From assembly GCF_002607735.1 (NCBI RefSeq), contig NZ_NBVR01000024.1:335739-372655 (forward strand): a stretch of 36,917 bases of DNA, in the 5' to 3' direction. The translations under genes and the position numbers were made by a program. Below the pieces are notes generated by a model. That model saw nothing but the letters and a program-made list of their open reading frames with translations. It searched no databases and was not told the origin of the DNA. The DNA comes from Proteus alimentorum. GTDB taxonomy: Bacteria > Pseudomonadota > Gammaproteobacteria > Enterobacterales > Enterobacteriaceae. Positions 8,057-17,322 of the stretch are shown here, in pieces (position 1 is the stretch's first letter; every line of letters begins with the position of its first letter).

Positions 8057-8761
8057 TTAGCAATCTTCAATAATAAGATAAGCCGCATGAACAGGGCCAT
8101 GAACTCCCCATACTTTAATCAATTCAATGTCAGCAGTAGAACTTGCACCACCAATTAAATTGATACAAGACGGCATTCTTATACCCTCTTGAGCCATCTT
8201 ATGTAAACGCTCAGCAATTTGAGCCACTCGAGGTAAAATATCGCTTTTACGTAGGATAACAATTGAGGTTTCTGGTAATAAACTCACGGCTCGCCCTTTT
8301 TCAGGAGACGAAAATAAAACAATCCCACCCGATTCCGTTAAGCCCGCTTCAGCAAAAACAATCCCAATTTGAGAGCGTTCAGCATAAACAATATTTTCAC
8401 GTCCAAGAGCCGGATCCCAAATATAAGTTTCGTATTTTTCGCTAACCGCTTTTGTGACGCCAAGTGCATCTAAACGCTCATCACCACTTATTACCACCGA
8501 GCCTTTACAATCATAACTTTCACAGAGCTCAATTAGGTTATTAATAACGTCATCAGGTTTGCTAACAACACATTTCACCATTTGAGTCTGAGCAAAGTCA
8601 GTAAATTCTTTGCACAGTTCATCTTGAGTTAAATTAGTTAAGCGTGTTTTCGCTAAATCATTCACTGGTGTAGGTTGTGGTTGTGGCTTATACGCAATAG
8701 GGCGTCCTAATTTTTCAGCAATAGTTTGCAGAAATTCATTACGGTTTTGTTCGTTTAACAT
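8057..8761 (-). CDS. lutC: Lactate utilization protein LutC
   Basis: This 234-residue subunit of the LutABC complex oxidises L-lactate to pyruvate in the cytoplasm or at the membrane face. It has the LUD domain (PF02589). Seen in the sequence are VVISGDERLDALGV, the IGIVFAEAGLTESGGIVLFSS segment and the C-terminal LIGGASSTADIE followed by GVHGP. The open frame extends further upstream inside lutB. The ATG at 8761 is the likely start because it follows the lutB stop after one base (TAA-T-ATG), with GAAGG in the lutB end as ribosome site. That arrangement implies translational coupling. The length matches LutC/YkgG homologues (about 230-240). Confidence 0.9.
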   Translation of the reverse strand: MLNEQNRNEFLQTIAEKLGRPIAYKPQPQPTPVNDLAKTRLTNLTQDELCKEFTDFAQTQMVKCVVSKPDDVINNLIELCESYDCKGSVVISGDERLDALGVTKAVSEKYETYIWDPALGRENIVYAERSQIGIVFAEAGLTESGGIVLFSSPEKGRAVSLLPETSIVILRKSDILPRVAQIAERLHKMAQEGIRMPSCINLIGGASSTADIELIKVWGVHGPVHAAYLIIEDC

Positions 8762-8762
8762 A

Positions 8763-10184
8763 TTATTTTTTTCCTTCTGCTTTATGGCGTTTAAACCAAC
8801 TACGGAAGCTATAACCATCCGGTTTAGGGAGATCTCGCGATTCCATCCAATCGTTAAGAACACTGATTTTGATTGGTGTAGAACCATTTTTGATCATTAA
8901 TCCCGCCATTTTCGCACCGACATTCATACCCACTTTCCAAAGGGCAGGGTGTGAATTGAGGTAGTTAAACATACCTGTGACTCGACGTTCTGCTTTTGGT
9001 GTAAGACCTGTTTCTGCCATTACACGGCGATGTTTTAAAATCAGTTGCGCTAAAGGAATTTTGACTGGGCAAACTACATTACACGCGTTACATAGTGAAC
9101 ATGCATAAGGGAGATCGTGGAAATCTTTATAACCCCCTAATAGTGGTGAAATTACTGCACCAATTGGGCCTGGATAAATTGAGCCATAAGCATGACCACC
9201 AATATTACGATAAGCAGGACATGTATTTAGGCAAGCACCACAACGAATACAACGTAAAATATCTTTAAATTGTGAGCCTAAAATTTCAGAACGACCATTG
9301 TCCACAATGACTAAATGGAACTCTTCAGGGCCATCAACATTACCGGCTTCACGTGGGCCAGTTACCCAAGTGTTATAACTAGTTAAACGTGAGCCAACGG
9401 CGCTACGACATAACATGGTTATCAATGGATCAACTTCTTCAAAGGTGGGAGCCACACGTTCCATCCCCATAACCGCGATATGGGTTTTAGGTAATGTTGT
9501 GGTCATCCTTGCATTACCTTCATTGGTAACTAAACAGACAGTACCCGTTTCTGCCACAGCAAAGTTACAGCCGGTGACGCCAATATCAGCAGAAAGGAAA
9601 TCTTGTCTGATACGTTGTCTAATGAAAAGCGTCATGTCTTCTGGCGTTTCACTGCCTTCATAATTGAGTTTTTCATTTAAGACTTTGCGAATTTGATAAC
9701 GATCTTTGTGGATCGCTGGAACCACGATATGAGATGGTGGATCATTATCTAATTGAAGAATATATTCACCGAGGTCTGTTTCGATGATCTCAATGCCTTC
9801 ATTTTGTAAGGCTTTATTCATCCCAATTTCTTCGGTGACCATTGATTTAGATTTTACAATCTTCTTCGCGTTTTTCTTTTTGGCAATGTCACAAATATAA
9901 CGAGAGGCATCTTCTGCTGTTTTAGCAAAATAAACATGGCCACCGTTTTCAGTGACTTTTTCGGATAATTGGTAGAGATAAGCATCTAAATTTTCAAGAA
10001 CATGGTTACGGATTTGTTCAGCGCGATCACGCCACTCTTCCCAATTACCCAGTTCCTTCACCATGATTTGACGGTTAGCCCCAATACGCTCTTGCGCCAT
10101 AACAACCGCATTACGCATGATCGTGTCTTTCATTTCATGTTCTAGACGAGGTCTGAAATCTATATCACTGGTTTTGATAGACAT
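8763..10184 (-). CDS. lutB: Lactate utilization iron-sulfur protein LutB
   Basis: This 473-residue electron-transfer subunit of the LutABC lactate oxidase corresponds to E. coli YkgF. The N-terminal two thirds is a LUD domain (IVKSKSMVTEEIG, then VTGCNFAVAETGT). The C-terminal third carries two 4Fe-4S ferredoxin-type clusters, CIRCGACLNTCP and CSLCNACNVVCP. The ATG at 10184 is preceded by AGGGAG at normal spacing. It lies 12 bp after lutA and 1 bp before lutC in one minus-strand operon, so the three proteins are made together. Length and motif order are normal for the family. Confidence 0.93.
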   Translation of the reverse strand: MSIKTSDIDFRPRLEHEMKDTIMRNAVVMAQERIGANRQIMVKELGNWEEWRDRAEQIRNHVLENLDAYLYQLSEKVTENGGHVYFAKTAEDASRYICDIAKKKNAKKIVKSKSMVTEEIGMNKALQNEGIEIIETDLGEYILQLDNDPPSHIVVPAIHKDRYQIRKVLNEKLNYEGSETPEDMTLFIRQRIRQDFLSADIGVTGCNFAVAETGTVCLVTNEGNARMTTTLPKTHIAVMGMERVAPTFEEVDPLITMLCRSAVGSRLTSYNTWVTGPREAGNVDGPEEFHLVIVDNGRSEILGSQFKDILRCIRCGACLNTCPAYRNIGGHAYGSIYPGPIGAVISPLLGGYKDFHDLPYACSLCNACNVVCPVKIPLAQLILKHRRVMAETGLTPKAERRVTGMFNYLNSHPALWKVGMNVGAKMAGLMIKNGSTPIKISVLNDWMESRDLPKPDGYSFRSWFKRHKAEGKK

Positions 10185-10196
10185 AAGCAGGCTCCC

Positions 10197-10916
10197 TTAT
10201 TGGCTCATTAAAACTTGTGCAATATGCAACACTTTTACAGGACGTTTCTCACGACTTAAACGACCTTGAATGTTGATTAAGCAACTTGTATCGGCACCAA
10301 TGACATAATCAGGGCTCACATCCATAATATGTTTTACTTTTTCAGTCACCATCTCACCTGAAATTTCAGACATCTTCACGGAGAACGTTCCCCCAAAGCC
10401 ACAGCAGGTTTCTGAGTTTTCAAAAGGCAACATTTCAAGACCTTCAACATGTTTTAACAGTGTTAAAGGCTCACTGACGACACCTAACTTTCTGGTTAAA
10501 CTGCAAGATGGGTGATAAACCGCTTTTCCTGGTAGGCGAGCACCAACATCAACAACACCAAGGGTGTTAACAATAAAGCTGGTTAAATCAATCAGGCGAT
10601 CGGCAACACCTTGTGCCCGTAATGCCCATTGTGGTTCGTCAGCAAGATAAGTTGGGTAACCTTTAATAGCATAAGTACAGGAGCCTGCAGGTGAAATAAT
10701 GGGATAGTCGTTCACTTCCAATGTTTCAATTAACGATTTCATGGCAGGTTTTGCGTTATTGACATAACCGCTATTAAGCGCTGGCTGACCACAGCAACCT
10801 TGGCGTTCTTGAAATAAGACTTCGCAGCCTAATTTTTCAAGTAACAAGACGGTGTCTCGGGCTGAATCTGCTTTCAGCACATCACCAAGACAGGTCGCAT
10901 AAAAATTAACTTTCAT
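10197..10916 (-). CDS. lutA: Lactate utilization protein LutA
   Basis: This 239-residue (Fe-S)-binding subunit of the lactate oxidase complex is homologous to E. coli YkgE and to the cysteine-rich domain of GlpC/heterodisulfide reductases. Two CCG-type cysteine motifs are visible, QGCCGQPALNSG in the N-terminal half and ETCCGFGGTFS in the C-terminal half. Isolated Cys in PAGSCTY and HPSCSLTRK complete each set. The ATG at 10916 follows GGAG at about 10 bases. It is the first lut gene behind the permease lldP. The 119-bp gap between them contains a hairpin that could lower expression of the oxidase genes relative to the permease. Confidence 0.92.
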   Translation of the reverse strand: MKVNFYATCLGDVLKADSARDTVLLLEKLGCEVLFQERQGCCGQPALNSGYVNNAKPAMKSLIETLEVNDYPIISPAGSCTYAIKGYPTYLADEPQWALRAQGVADRLIDLTSFIVNTLGVVDVGARLPGKAVYHPSCSLTRKLGVVSEPLTLLKHVEGLEMLPFENSETCCGFGGTFSVKMSEISGEMVTEKVKHIMDVSPDYVIGADTSCLINIQGRLSREKRPVKVLHIAQVLMSQ

Positions 10917-10991
10917 TAATCGAACTCCAAAACATCGCTCAGATGTTATTATTTTTGCTAAAGATAAAATTCTTTTATTGCTTCGTTATAA

Positions 10992-11030
10992 GAGGAGAAA
11001 GGAGTGGGGTGAACACGCTCCCTTTTCCTG
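10992..11030. other. Imperfect hairpin between lldP and lutA
   Basis: AGGAGAAAGGAG and CTCCCTTTTCCT can form a 12-position stem with two mismatches. It lies right after the lldP stop codon within the operon gap. There is no U run beyond it on the minus strand, so partial termination or 3'-end protection of the lldP message is more likely than full termination. Confidence 0.4.
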
Positions 11031-11035
11031 ATTAA

Positions 11036-12562
11036 TTAATTCATTAAATGATAAATAATGCCGATCTTCGCCCCAAGAATAACGATATAGGCGATACAGT
11101 ATTTTAAGGTTTCACGCATAATGGCACTGCTTTGCCCATCCATTTTTGTCGCTGAAACTGCAATGGCGATACTTTGAGGTGAAATCATTTTACCGCCCGT
11201 TGCACCAGAGGTATTGGCTGCGGCCAGAATGAATGGATCAATATTTAGTTTAGCGGCTGCACTGGTTTGTAACTTACCAAACAGTACGTTAGAGTTTGTA
11301 TCACTACCTGTTACGAAGGTGCCTAATGCACCGATCACTGGAGCAATAAAGATAAATCCTGCACCTGTGAAATCGACTAAGGTTTCCGCGATACTACCAA
11401 TCATGCCACTGAAATCCATAACGGTTGCCATCGCGACGATTGCTGTGATGGCAATAATGGAATTTTTTAGTTGGACAGTCGTTTTAACCAGAACAGAGAT
11501 AAGTGTTGAAACACTTGCACCTTGAATGGTGCCCCCCACAAAGCTGGCAAGAATAATTAATACCCCCGGTGTACTTAACCAAGCAATGGTTTGATATTCC
11601 GTTTGTGTTTCACTTAATACAAATGGGATCTTCGTTGAGATAGAACCCGCCATGCTTTGGATCGCAGGGAATAAAGGTGAGCATGCTAAAATAAAGATAA
11701 AGGTAAATAGATAAATAGAACTTGCTACTAACAGCGCTTTGCCTGTGTGCTTTTTGACACTTTTTTGTTTATCACCACTGTTTTTCATGCGTTTAGCAAG
11801 GAAAATAACCACAATTAAGCTGACTAAGCTACCTGCAAACGCCGGTAATTCAGCACCTAAATTAGCAGCAACGATATATTGAGGGATTAGTGTACTGATA
11901 CCACACATTAAGGTAATAAATCCGACACCTTTAATCGCTTTAATTCCACCACCCGCAATGGCAACGATGACAAAAGGCAATACGATATTAAATAACCCCA
12001 ACTGAATAATAATTGTTTTACTGAGCACTAATACATCAAGCCCAGTGTTTTGCGCTAAAATTGAAACGGGAATACCGACCGCACCAAAAGCAGTAGGAAC
12101 CGTATTGGCAACTAAAGAGGCAACGGCTGCTTTAAAAGGATCAAATCCAAGTGCAATTAAAATACCGATAGGAATGGCAACCGCAGTACCATAACCCGCA
12201 ACCGCTTCAAGAAAGCCCCCAAAACACCATGAAATAAGCAGAACTTGCACTCGCTTATCATCACTTATACCAGCCAGTACATCTTTAAGGACATCCATGC
12301 CACCTGTTTTTAACATTAAGTTATAACTATAAATAGCCGCAAGAATAACGATGATGATTGGCCACAATCCTTTAACTGCACCATAAAGGACTGAGACAGA
12401 AGCAAATTGAATGGTGTTGTTCCAATGGAAAATAGCAAGCGCAACGGTTATCACTAAAGACACAAGCACGGCATGGTGAACGGCTGATTTCATTTTTAAG
12501 ATCATGAAAATCAAAACGGCTAAAGGCACAATGCCTAATAAGAATGATAGATAGTCTGACAT
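11036..12562 (-). CDS. lldP: L-lactate permease (LctP family)
   Basis: This is an inner-membrane proton-coupled lactate importer of 508 residues with more than ten hydrophobic segments. Family motifs include the GYGTAVAIPIGILIALGF loop, FKAAVASLVANTVPTAFGA, the GSDTNSNVLFGKLQ segment and ANTSGATGGKMISPQSIAIA. It is somewhat shorter than E. coli LldP and GlcA (about 550-560), with the difference spread over loops. The ATG at 12562 follows AAGGA at about 11 bases. As first gene of the lldP-lutABC operon it supplies the substrate for the oxidase. No regulator gene (LldR/LutR type) lies next to it, and I did not find a clear PdhR/LldR palindrome upstream. Confidence 0.92.
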   Translation of the reverse strand: MSDYLSFLLGIVPLAVLIFMILKMKSAVHHAVLVSLVITVALAIFHWNNTIQFASVSVLYGAVKGLWPIIIVILAAIYSYNLMLKTGGMDVLKDVLAGISDDKRVQVLLISWCFGGFLEAVAGYGTAVAIPIGILIALGFDPFKAAVASLVANTVPTAFGAVGIPVSILAQNTGLDVLVLSKTIIIQLGLFNIVLPFVIVAIAGGGIKAIKGVGFITLMCGISTLIPQYIVAANLGAELPAFAGSLVSLIVVIFLAKRMKNSGDKQKSVKKHTGKALLVASSIYLFTFIFILACSPLFPAIQSMAGSISTKIPFVLSETQTEYQTIAWLSTPGVLIILASFVGGTIQGASVSTLISVLVKTTVQLKNSIIAITAIVAMATVMDFSGMIGSIAETLVDFTGAGFIFIAPVIGALGTFVTGSDTNSNVLFGKLQTSAAAKLNIDPFILAAANTSGATGGKMISPQSIAIAVSATKMDGQSSAIMRETLKYCIAYIVILGAKIGIIYHLMN

Positions 12563-14048
12563 GATTATTTTTATCCTTAAGTTTGCAATTTTTATCGTTT
12601 ATAACTGCGTTGGCAAACCTATAAGTTGGTCATTATATAATTGTGTAGGGTACTAGGTTTTATTAATGCTCTACTTTGCTGAAACGATAAATCATAAATA
12701 AAAAAAGATAGTTACTAACCTAAACAATGAAAAATATCATCACTTAGGAAATTGTCAGGTTAGATTAGTTGGCTATTGTAGGGAATATTTATTGAGATGT
12801 AATAGAATAAAATCAATTGTGTGACAAATATAAAAAAATTCCTTTTTTCTCATTATTTGCTTGTTAGTTGTCGCATTTTTTGATGTTCGTCAATGTAATT
12901 GAATTGATAATGTTGTTAATAAATTGGGTTTTGATGAAAAAAAGAACGATATTGATGGTTTTAGCTATGTAATAAAAAGATGAATTTAAGTCTAAAATGC
13001 CATTTTTTAGGATAAAAATGACTGCCTATACTCAAAATAAACATAAAATAATTTAATGTGTTGTTTTTTGAGTTATTTTATTAACAAATAGGCTAAAAAT
13101 TTTTTATTTCAATATTTTATTGTTCTAAATTTTTCTGTTTTAATTATTTAAATTATTGTTTATTATATTTTTATAATACTCTTTTTTGCTATCAATATTA
13201 TCTTAATTTTATTTTTGATTTTATTTTTTTTGTTTTATTTTTTCGATATGTATTATTTTTTTATATTGTTTTTTATATTGTTTTTTATTTCTGTTTTTTT
13301 CTTGTTTTTGTTTTTAAAATATAGGTGTTTTATTTCATTCTAAATTTTTTCTTTTTTTATTTAGTGAAAAATATAATTTATTACCTCTTGTTTATTTTTG
13401 TTTATTTTTAATTTAATAATTTGAATTATACAAAGTTAATATTTTTATATTAATTGTTTAAATAGATTAAAATATGATTTTCTCATCAATGATTGACTTC
13501 TTTTTGTGTCTAAAACCGTGCAATAACTCGCTTTTAAACTGAATTTAATTGTAATACAAATCAGCAGGATAATGAATTTATGATGAGTAAAATAAATAGT
13601 AAATGAGAATGGTTCTTCCTAATCATCCTCAGTTAAAGATATGGTTGAGGTGATCTTGATCGTATTGATAAAAGTAAAAATTCTATTTTTTTTATGACGG
13701 AAAAACGCAAAATCAACCTTATTTAATAATAGAAAAATATTTATTTAAGGGTATTTCTTACCCGTTTTAAAGTGTTTAAGTTGACTGTTATAGAACAAAG
13801 ACAAGAGATGAAATACTTTTGAAGTAATCGTCTCATTTTTAGATGGAATATTTATTTTATCCAGTTAATTGTCATACAAATATTCAAAGTAAAAAAAGTG
13901 ATTAAAATGTGAGTTTACAGATAATTATTTTCGTTTTAACTACGTAATAATCTCTAGCAGAATGTTCTCTTTAGAATGTGAATGTATTGCTGTCTGTGTT
14001 AGCGCTATAAACTTATCTCACAATATGTGGCATTACCCTGAGGTTATT
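12563..14048. other. Long AT-rich gene-free stretch with extreme T bias
   Basis: About 1.5 kb upstream of lldP contains no convincing gene. From about 13075 to 13440 the plus strand is dominated by T (44 of 60 bases in 13201-13260). It includes two perfect copies and one partial copy of a 12-base unit TTTTTTATATTG at 13257-13290. The lldP promoter must lie near 12563-12700. A-tract DNA of this kind is a typical H-NS target and may be curved; that is inference. Confidence 0.6.
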
Positions 14049-14153
14049 ATGGGAGTATTAATGGTGAAAAGATTATTTTCATCATTAAATAGCCCTGTTT
14101 TGATAACAGAAATCAGTGATTATGTTAGCGATGTTTTAGGATTTAACATTTGA
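14049..14153 (+). CDS. Possible small protein, 34 or 30 residues
   Basis: Two in-frame ATGs, at 14049 and 14061, each have a good ribosome site (GAGG at 6 bases and GGGAG at 5 bases). The frame runs for 34 or 30 residues, starting MVKRLFSSLNS from the second ATG, and ends VLGFNI. The product is mildly basic at the start and otherwise mixed, without an obvious membrane helix. A strong terminator at 14249-14289 closes the transcript. No family was recognised. It sits at the edge of a long gene-free stretch and could instead be part of a regulatory RNA. Confidence 0.33.
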   Translation: MGVLMVKRLFSSLNSPVLITEISDYVSDVLGFNI

Positions 14154-14248
14154 CGCGCTCTATAACCGCTGAAATAAGTCGGCAAATACAAACAATTTGT
14201 CTGATATTGGTAAAATTGTTTACATTTTATTGGCGATGTTGTTACACA

Positions 14249-14289
14249 TAAAAAAAAGAACCAAAGTGTGAACTAGGTTCCTTTTTTTA
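14249..14289. terminator. Bidirectional terminator before the ydhP-like gene
   Basis: AAAAAAAGAACC and GGTTCC-TTTTTTT flank a 13-base loop. A-run and T-run on opposite sides allow it to act for the plus-strand small frame and for the minus-strand MFS gene that ends at 14314. Confidence 0.85.
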
Positions 14290-14313
14290 GTGAGTATGAA
14301 TAGGCGTTAAAGA

Positions 14314-15474
14314 CTAAGCCAAGCTTTTTTGTGGTTCTCTTTTCACTTTAAATTGAGAAAAAACCAGTAATAAACCAACAATGGCAACTAAAGCCGCGCT
14401 TAAAGGAACAATGTTATAACTGTACTTTAAAGCAACTCCACCAATCACCGCTCCAATAGCATTGCCTAAATTAAATGCACCGATATTGACTGAGGAGACT
14501 AAACCCGGAGCATCATGGGCTATCTGCATTGTTTTTATTTGTAGTGGTGGAACAAGGGCAAAGCTTGCCACACTCCAAATAAAAAGAGTGATAATCGTTA
14601 AGAGCATATGGCTTGAAATCAAGGGTAAAAGGATCATTGATAAAATCAGCAATATAAAAAATATCACCAATGTTCTATCAATTCCTTTTGCCGATAACTT
14701 ACCCCCTAAGTAATTACCTACGGTAAATCCTAATCCAATCACAACAAGTAACATTGCCACATCGCTTTCGCTGACATGAACGATATTAATAAGGAAAGGG
14801 ACAATGTATGTATAAAGAGCAAAAAGAGCAGCGGCGCCAAATACGGTAGTCAGTAGTGCTAACACAACAGGTAAACGAGTGAGTACTTTTAATTCATATT
14901 TGATATTGGGCTTATTTCCTTTAGGGATCGCAGGAAGAAGCATTAATAAACCAATCAATGTCACAACACCCAATCCAGAAATAAGAACAAAGGCTAAACG
15001 CCAGCCATAAATTTGACCAATCCAAGTAATAAAAGGAACACCAATTAAGTTTGAAAGTGTTAACCCCATAAACATAGCGGCAACGGCAGCAGCCTGTTTA
15101 TGTTTTTCAACAAGACTTGCGGCTACCACTGATCCAATACCAAAAAAAGCACCATGATTAAGGCTGGTTATTAGCCTTGCAACCATTAATCCCCAATAGC
15201 TATCAGATTGTGAGGCTAATAAATTGCCTGCAATAAAGAGTAATAATAGAAAAACTAGGGCATGTTGTTGGGTTAATCGACCTAAGCCCAATGTTATAAT
15301 AGGAGCGCCTACCATAACACCTACAGCATAACCTGTAATAAGACCACCAGCCGTTGTGATCGAGATATTTAACCCTGAAGCAATATTAGGTAATAATCCC
15401 ATTGGTGTAAATTCAGTGGCTCCTATCGCAAATGCCCCAGTAGCCAGAGCTAATAACGGGAGAAAGGTTTTCAT
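14314..15474 (-). CDS. ydhP: MFS efflux transporter, YdhP-like
   Basis: This 386-residue, 12-helix inner-membrane major facilitator is very close to E. coli YdhP. Shared parts are LLALATGAFAIGATEF, YAVGVMVGAP, SLNHGAFFGIGSVVAASLV, the repeated FMGLTL, VGNYLGGKLS, and near the end LVSSVNIGAFNLGNAIGA. The subfamily (DHA1, sugar/arabinose efflux type) exports small molecules, but the YdhP substrate is unknown. The ATG at 15474 has GGATG upstream. It is divergent from a YgiN-like monooxygenase and shares with it an intergenic region that carries a LysR-type operator candidate. This suggests export linked to quinone or aromatic stress; that last point is inference. Confidence 0.88.
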   Translation of the reverse strand: MKTFLPLLALATGAFAIGATEFTPMGLLPNIASGLNISITTAGGLITGYAVGVMVGAPIITLGLGRLTQQHALVFLLLLFIAGNLLASQSDSYWGLMVARLITSLNHGAFFGIGSVVAASLVEKHKQAAAVAAMFMGLTLSNLIGVPFITWIGQIYGWRLAFVLISGLGVVTLIGLLMLLPAIPKGNKPNIKYELKVLTRLPVVLALLTTVFGAAALFALYTYIVPFLINIVHVSESDVAMLLVVIGLGFTVGNYLGGKLSAKGIDRTLVIFFILLILSMILLPLISSHMLLTIITLFIWSVASFALVPPLQIKTMQIAHDAPGLVSSVNIGAFNLGNAIGAVIGGVALKYSYNIVPLSAALVAIVGLLLVFSQFKVKREPQKSLA

Positions 15475-15563
15475 CGAGCATCCTAATAAGGTGAATAATA
15501 AATTTAAAATTTAATAGGGTGCTAGTGTAAAGAGATAAAAAAGTGCAATAAATAAGGCAAAAA

Positions 15564-15593
15564 ACAATAGACTATTGCTTTAATCGCAATAAT
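15564..15593. promoter_or_regulatory. Candidate LysR operator, copy 1
   Basis: ACAATAGACT-N12-GCAATAAT, with an inner inverted repeat TATTGC-N7-GCAATA at 15573-15591. It lies in the divergent region between ydhP and the YgiN-like gene. The same outer bases at the same spacing recur upstream of mdaB at 17293-17322. A LysR regulator gene lies between the two sites. Confidence 0.6.
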
Positions 15594-15772
15594 GATGGTG
15601 TGTTTATATTATTGAATGGCTTTTTAATAAAAATAATAATCATTATGACAATAACAATACCTGCAACTTATTTTTGCCTAAATGTAAATAATGAAATGAA
15701 GAATTATGCTAGAGTCATTTCAGGTTGTTATTTGTTTGTCATTTACATTTATGTTGGAATACAGGATTTTAT

Positions 15773-16063
15773 ATGAATAATATCAGATTGATAGCCACGA
15801 TTGTGGCAAAAGAAAATCATGAACAGGAAGTGTTATCTGCTTGCAAAGCAATGATAAAGCCAAGCCATAAAGATGAGGGTTGTATCCAGTATGAGCTTCA
15901 TAAGGATACCACTCAACCAAGAACATTTATTTTCTTTGAAATATGGGAAAACCAAGCTGTTATTGATAAACATAATGAAACGGCACATATGAAGGCATTT
16001 ATTGAAAATTTAAAAGATAAAATTGATTCACTAGAGATTAAATTTATTGAGAAATTAGCTTAA
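15773..16063 (+). CDS. Antibiotic biosynthesis monooxygenase family protein, YgiN-like quinol monooxygenase
   Basis: The 96-residue ABM-domain protein (PF03992) has a ferredoxin-like fold, usually dimeric, and acts in the cytoplasm. The sequence shows the family pattern: LIATIVAKENHEQEVLSACKA, EGCIQYELHKD, then FIFFEIWENQAVIDKHNETAHMKAF. In E. coli YgiN is a quinol monooxygenase encoded beside the quinone reductase MdaB. Here an MdaB gene lies 1.5 kb downstream with a LysR regulator in between, which supports the same quinone role. The frame extends to 15725, but the ATG at 15773 with AGGA upstream gives the family length. Confidence 0.85.
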   Translation: MNNIRLIATIVAKENHEQEVLSACKAMIKPSHKDEGCIQYELHKDTTQPRTFIFFEIWENQAVIDKHNETAHMKAFIENLKDKIDSLEIKFIEKLA

Positions 16064-16088
16064 TGCTATTTTTCCTCAGTGAGTGCGT

Positions 16089-16127
16089 TAAGCAGGTATA
16101 CCATTAAGGTCTATCTGCTTATTTTTT
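16089..16127 (+). terminator. Rho-independent terminator after the YgiN-like gene
   Basis: TAAGCAG and CTGCTTA pair around a 19-base loop that can pair further (TA/TA). TTTTTT follows. Confidence 0.7.
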
Positions 16128-16263
16128 AGGATAGACATGACTTATAGTGGATTATGACTAATAACTCACTATTTCTCTCTATTATTAACTTAATTGCAAT
16201 AATGAAAAAATATTCGTATTCTTAAATTTCAGTACGTTACTTAATGCTACCGAGGTTTATGAT

Positions 16264-17163
16264 ATGAGAGCAACATCAGAAGAAGCACGTGTATTTATTG
16301 AAGTTGTTGAACATAAAAGTTTTACAAAAGCTGCAGATAAACTGAATCTTGCTAATTCAGCGGTAAGTCGTACTGTAAAAAAATTAGAAGATAAATTAGG
16401 CGTTAATTTGCTTAATAGAACGACACGCCAGATCAATTTGACTGCAGAAGGTGAACTTTATTTTCAACGTATGAAAGTGATATTGCAAGAGATGCAAGCG
16501 GCTGAAAATGAGTTACATGGTACACAAAGCTCTCCTAAAGGTTTACTGCGTATCGATGCTGCAACACCTGTGGTATTACATCTTTTGATCCCCTTTATTT
16601 CTGTTTTTCGCCAACAGTATCCTGATATTATTTTGTCGTTAGTTTCCTCTGAAACCTTTGTTAATTTAATTGAGCGCAAAGTGGATGTTGCTATACGTGT
16701 TGGCCAATTAACGGATTCAAGTCTACGAGCACGCCCGCTATTAAATAGCTATCGTAAAATTGTGGCTTCACCGAAATACCTTGAGCGCAACGGAACACCT
16801 AAGTTGGTTGAAGATTTAAATCAACATACTTGTTTAACATTTACTGAGCCAGCTTCATTAAATACATGGCCATTAGAGATTAAAGATAACGAGTTAATCA
16901 CCGTGACTGAGGGAATTTCCTCGAACAGTGGTGAAACATTAAGACGGTTATGTGTTAATGGTGAAGGGATAGCCTGTTTATCTGATTTTATGTTGGATAA
17001 AGATATTCAAGATGGGAAATTAGTTGAATTATTCAATGATGAATTACAGACAGTACCATTACCATTTCATGCCGTTTATTATAGTGACAGAGTTGTTAGC
17101 CAGCGCATTCGTGTTTTTATTGATAGTTTAACTCAATATTTATCTGACACATTAAAGCTGTAA
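16264..17163 (+). CDS. LysR-type transcriptional regulator
   Basis: The 299-residue DNA-binding regulator has a winged helix-turn-helix at residues about 5-62 ([20 protein letters not shown], then [24 protein letters not shown]). Its effector-binding domain starts at about residue 90, with the typical [27 protein letters not shown] and [12 protein letters not shown] segments. It is of the CrgA/AaeR-like subgroup that often senses aromatic compounds. It sits between the ydhP/ygiN-like pair and mdaB. A GCAATAAT half-site at 16196-16203 lies 60 bp before its start, and the full operator pattern occurs in both flanking intergenic regions. It therefore likely controls the whole module and perhaps itself. 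The effector is unknown. Confidence 0.88.
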   Translation: MRATSEEARVFIEVVEHKSFTKAADKLNLANSAVSRTVKKLEDKLGVNLLNRTTRQINLTAEGELYFQRMKVILQEMQAAENELHGTQSSPKGLLRIDAATPVVLHLLIPFISVFRQQYPDIILSLVSSETFVNLIERKVDVAIRVGQLTDSSLRARPLLNSYRKIVASPKYLERNGTPKLVEDLNQHTCLTFTEPASLNTWPLEIKDNELITVTEGISSNSGETLRRLCVNGEGIACLSDFMLDKDIQDGKLVELFNDELQTVPLPFHAVYYSDRVVSQRIRVFIDSLTQYLSDTLKL

Positions 17164-17292
17164 TTTTTAGCACGCTAATACACTTAATTTCTTACCGCTT
17201 ATCTTAGTGTGATAGTAATACAATTCTATTAGGTTAGAAGATATTTTTATTCATGTTATAACAGCCACCCATTTAAAAAAATAGCCTGAGCG

Positions 17293-17322
17293 ACAATAGA
17301 CTTTTACCTAAAAAGCAATAAT
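17293..17322. promoter_or_regulatory. Candidate LysR operator, copy 2
   Basis: ACAATAGACT-N12-GCAATAAT, identical in its 18 outer bases and in spacing to the site at 15564-15593, while the 12 inner bases differ. It lies about 200 bp upstream of mdaB. Nothing else was identified in the 357-bp lysR-mdaB gap. Confidence 0.55.

Noticed and set aside
8762-8887. Long N-terminal extension of LutC
   Set aside because: It lies inside lutB; the ATG at 8761 immediately after the lutB stop fits operon coupling and family length.
12600-12660. Possible LldR/PdhR operator upstream of lldP
   Set aside because: Only a TTGGTC half-site was seen, without the AATTGGT-N3-ACCAATT palindrome.
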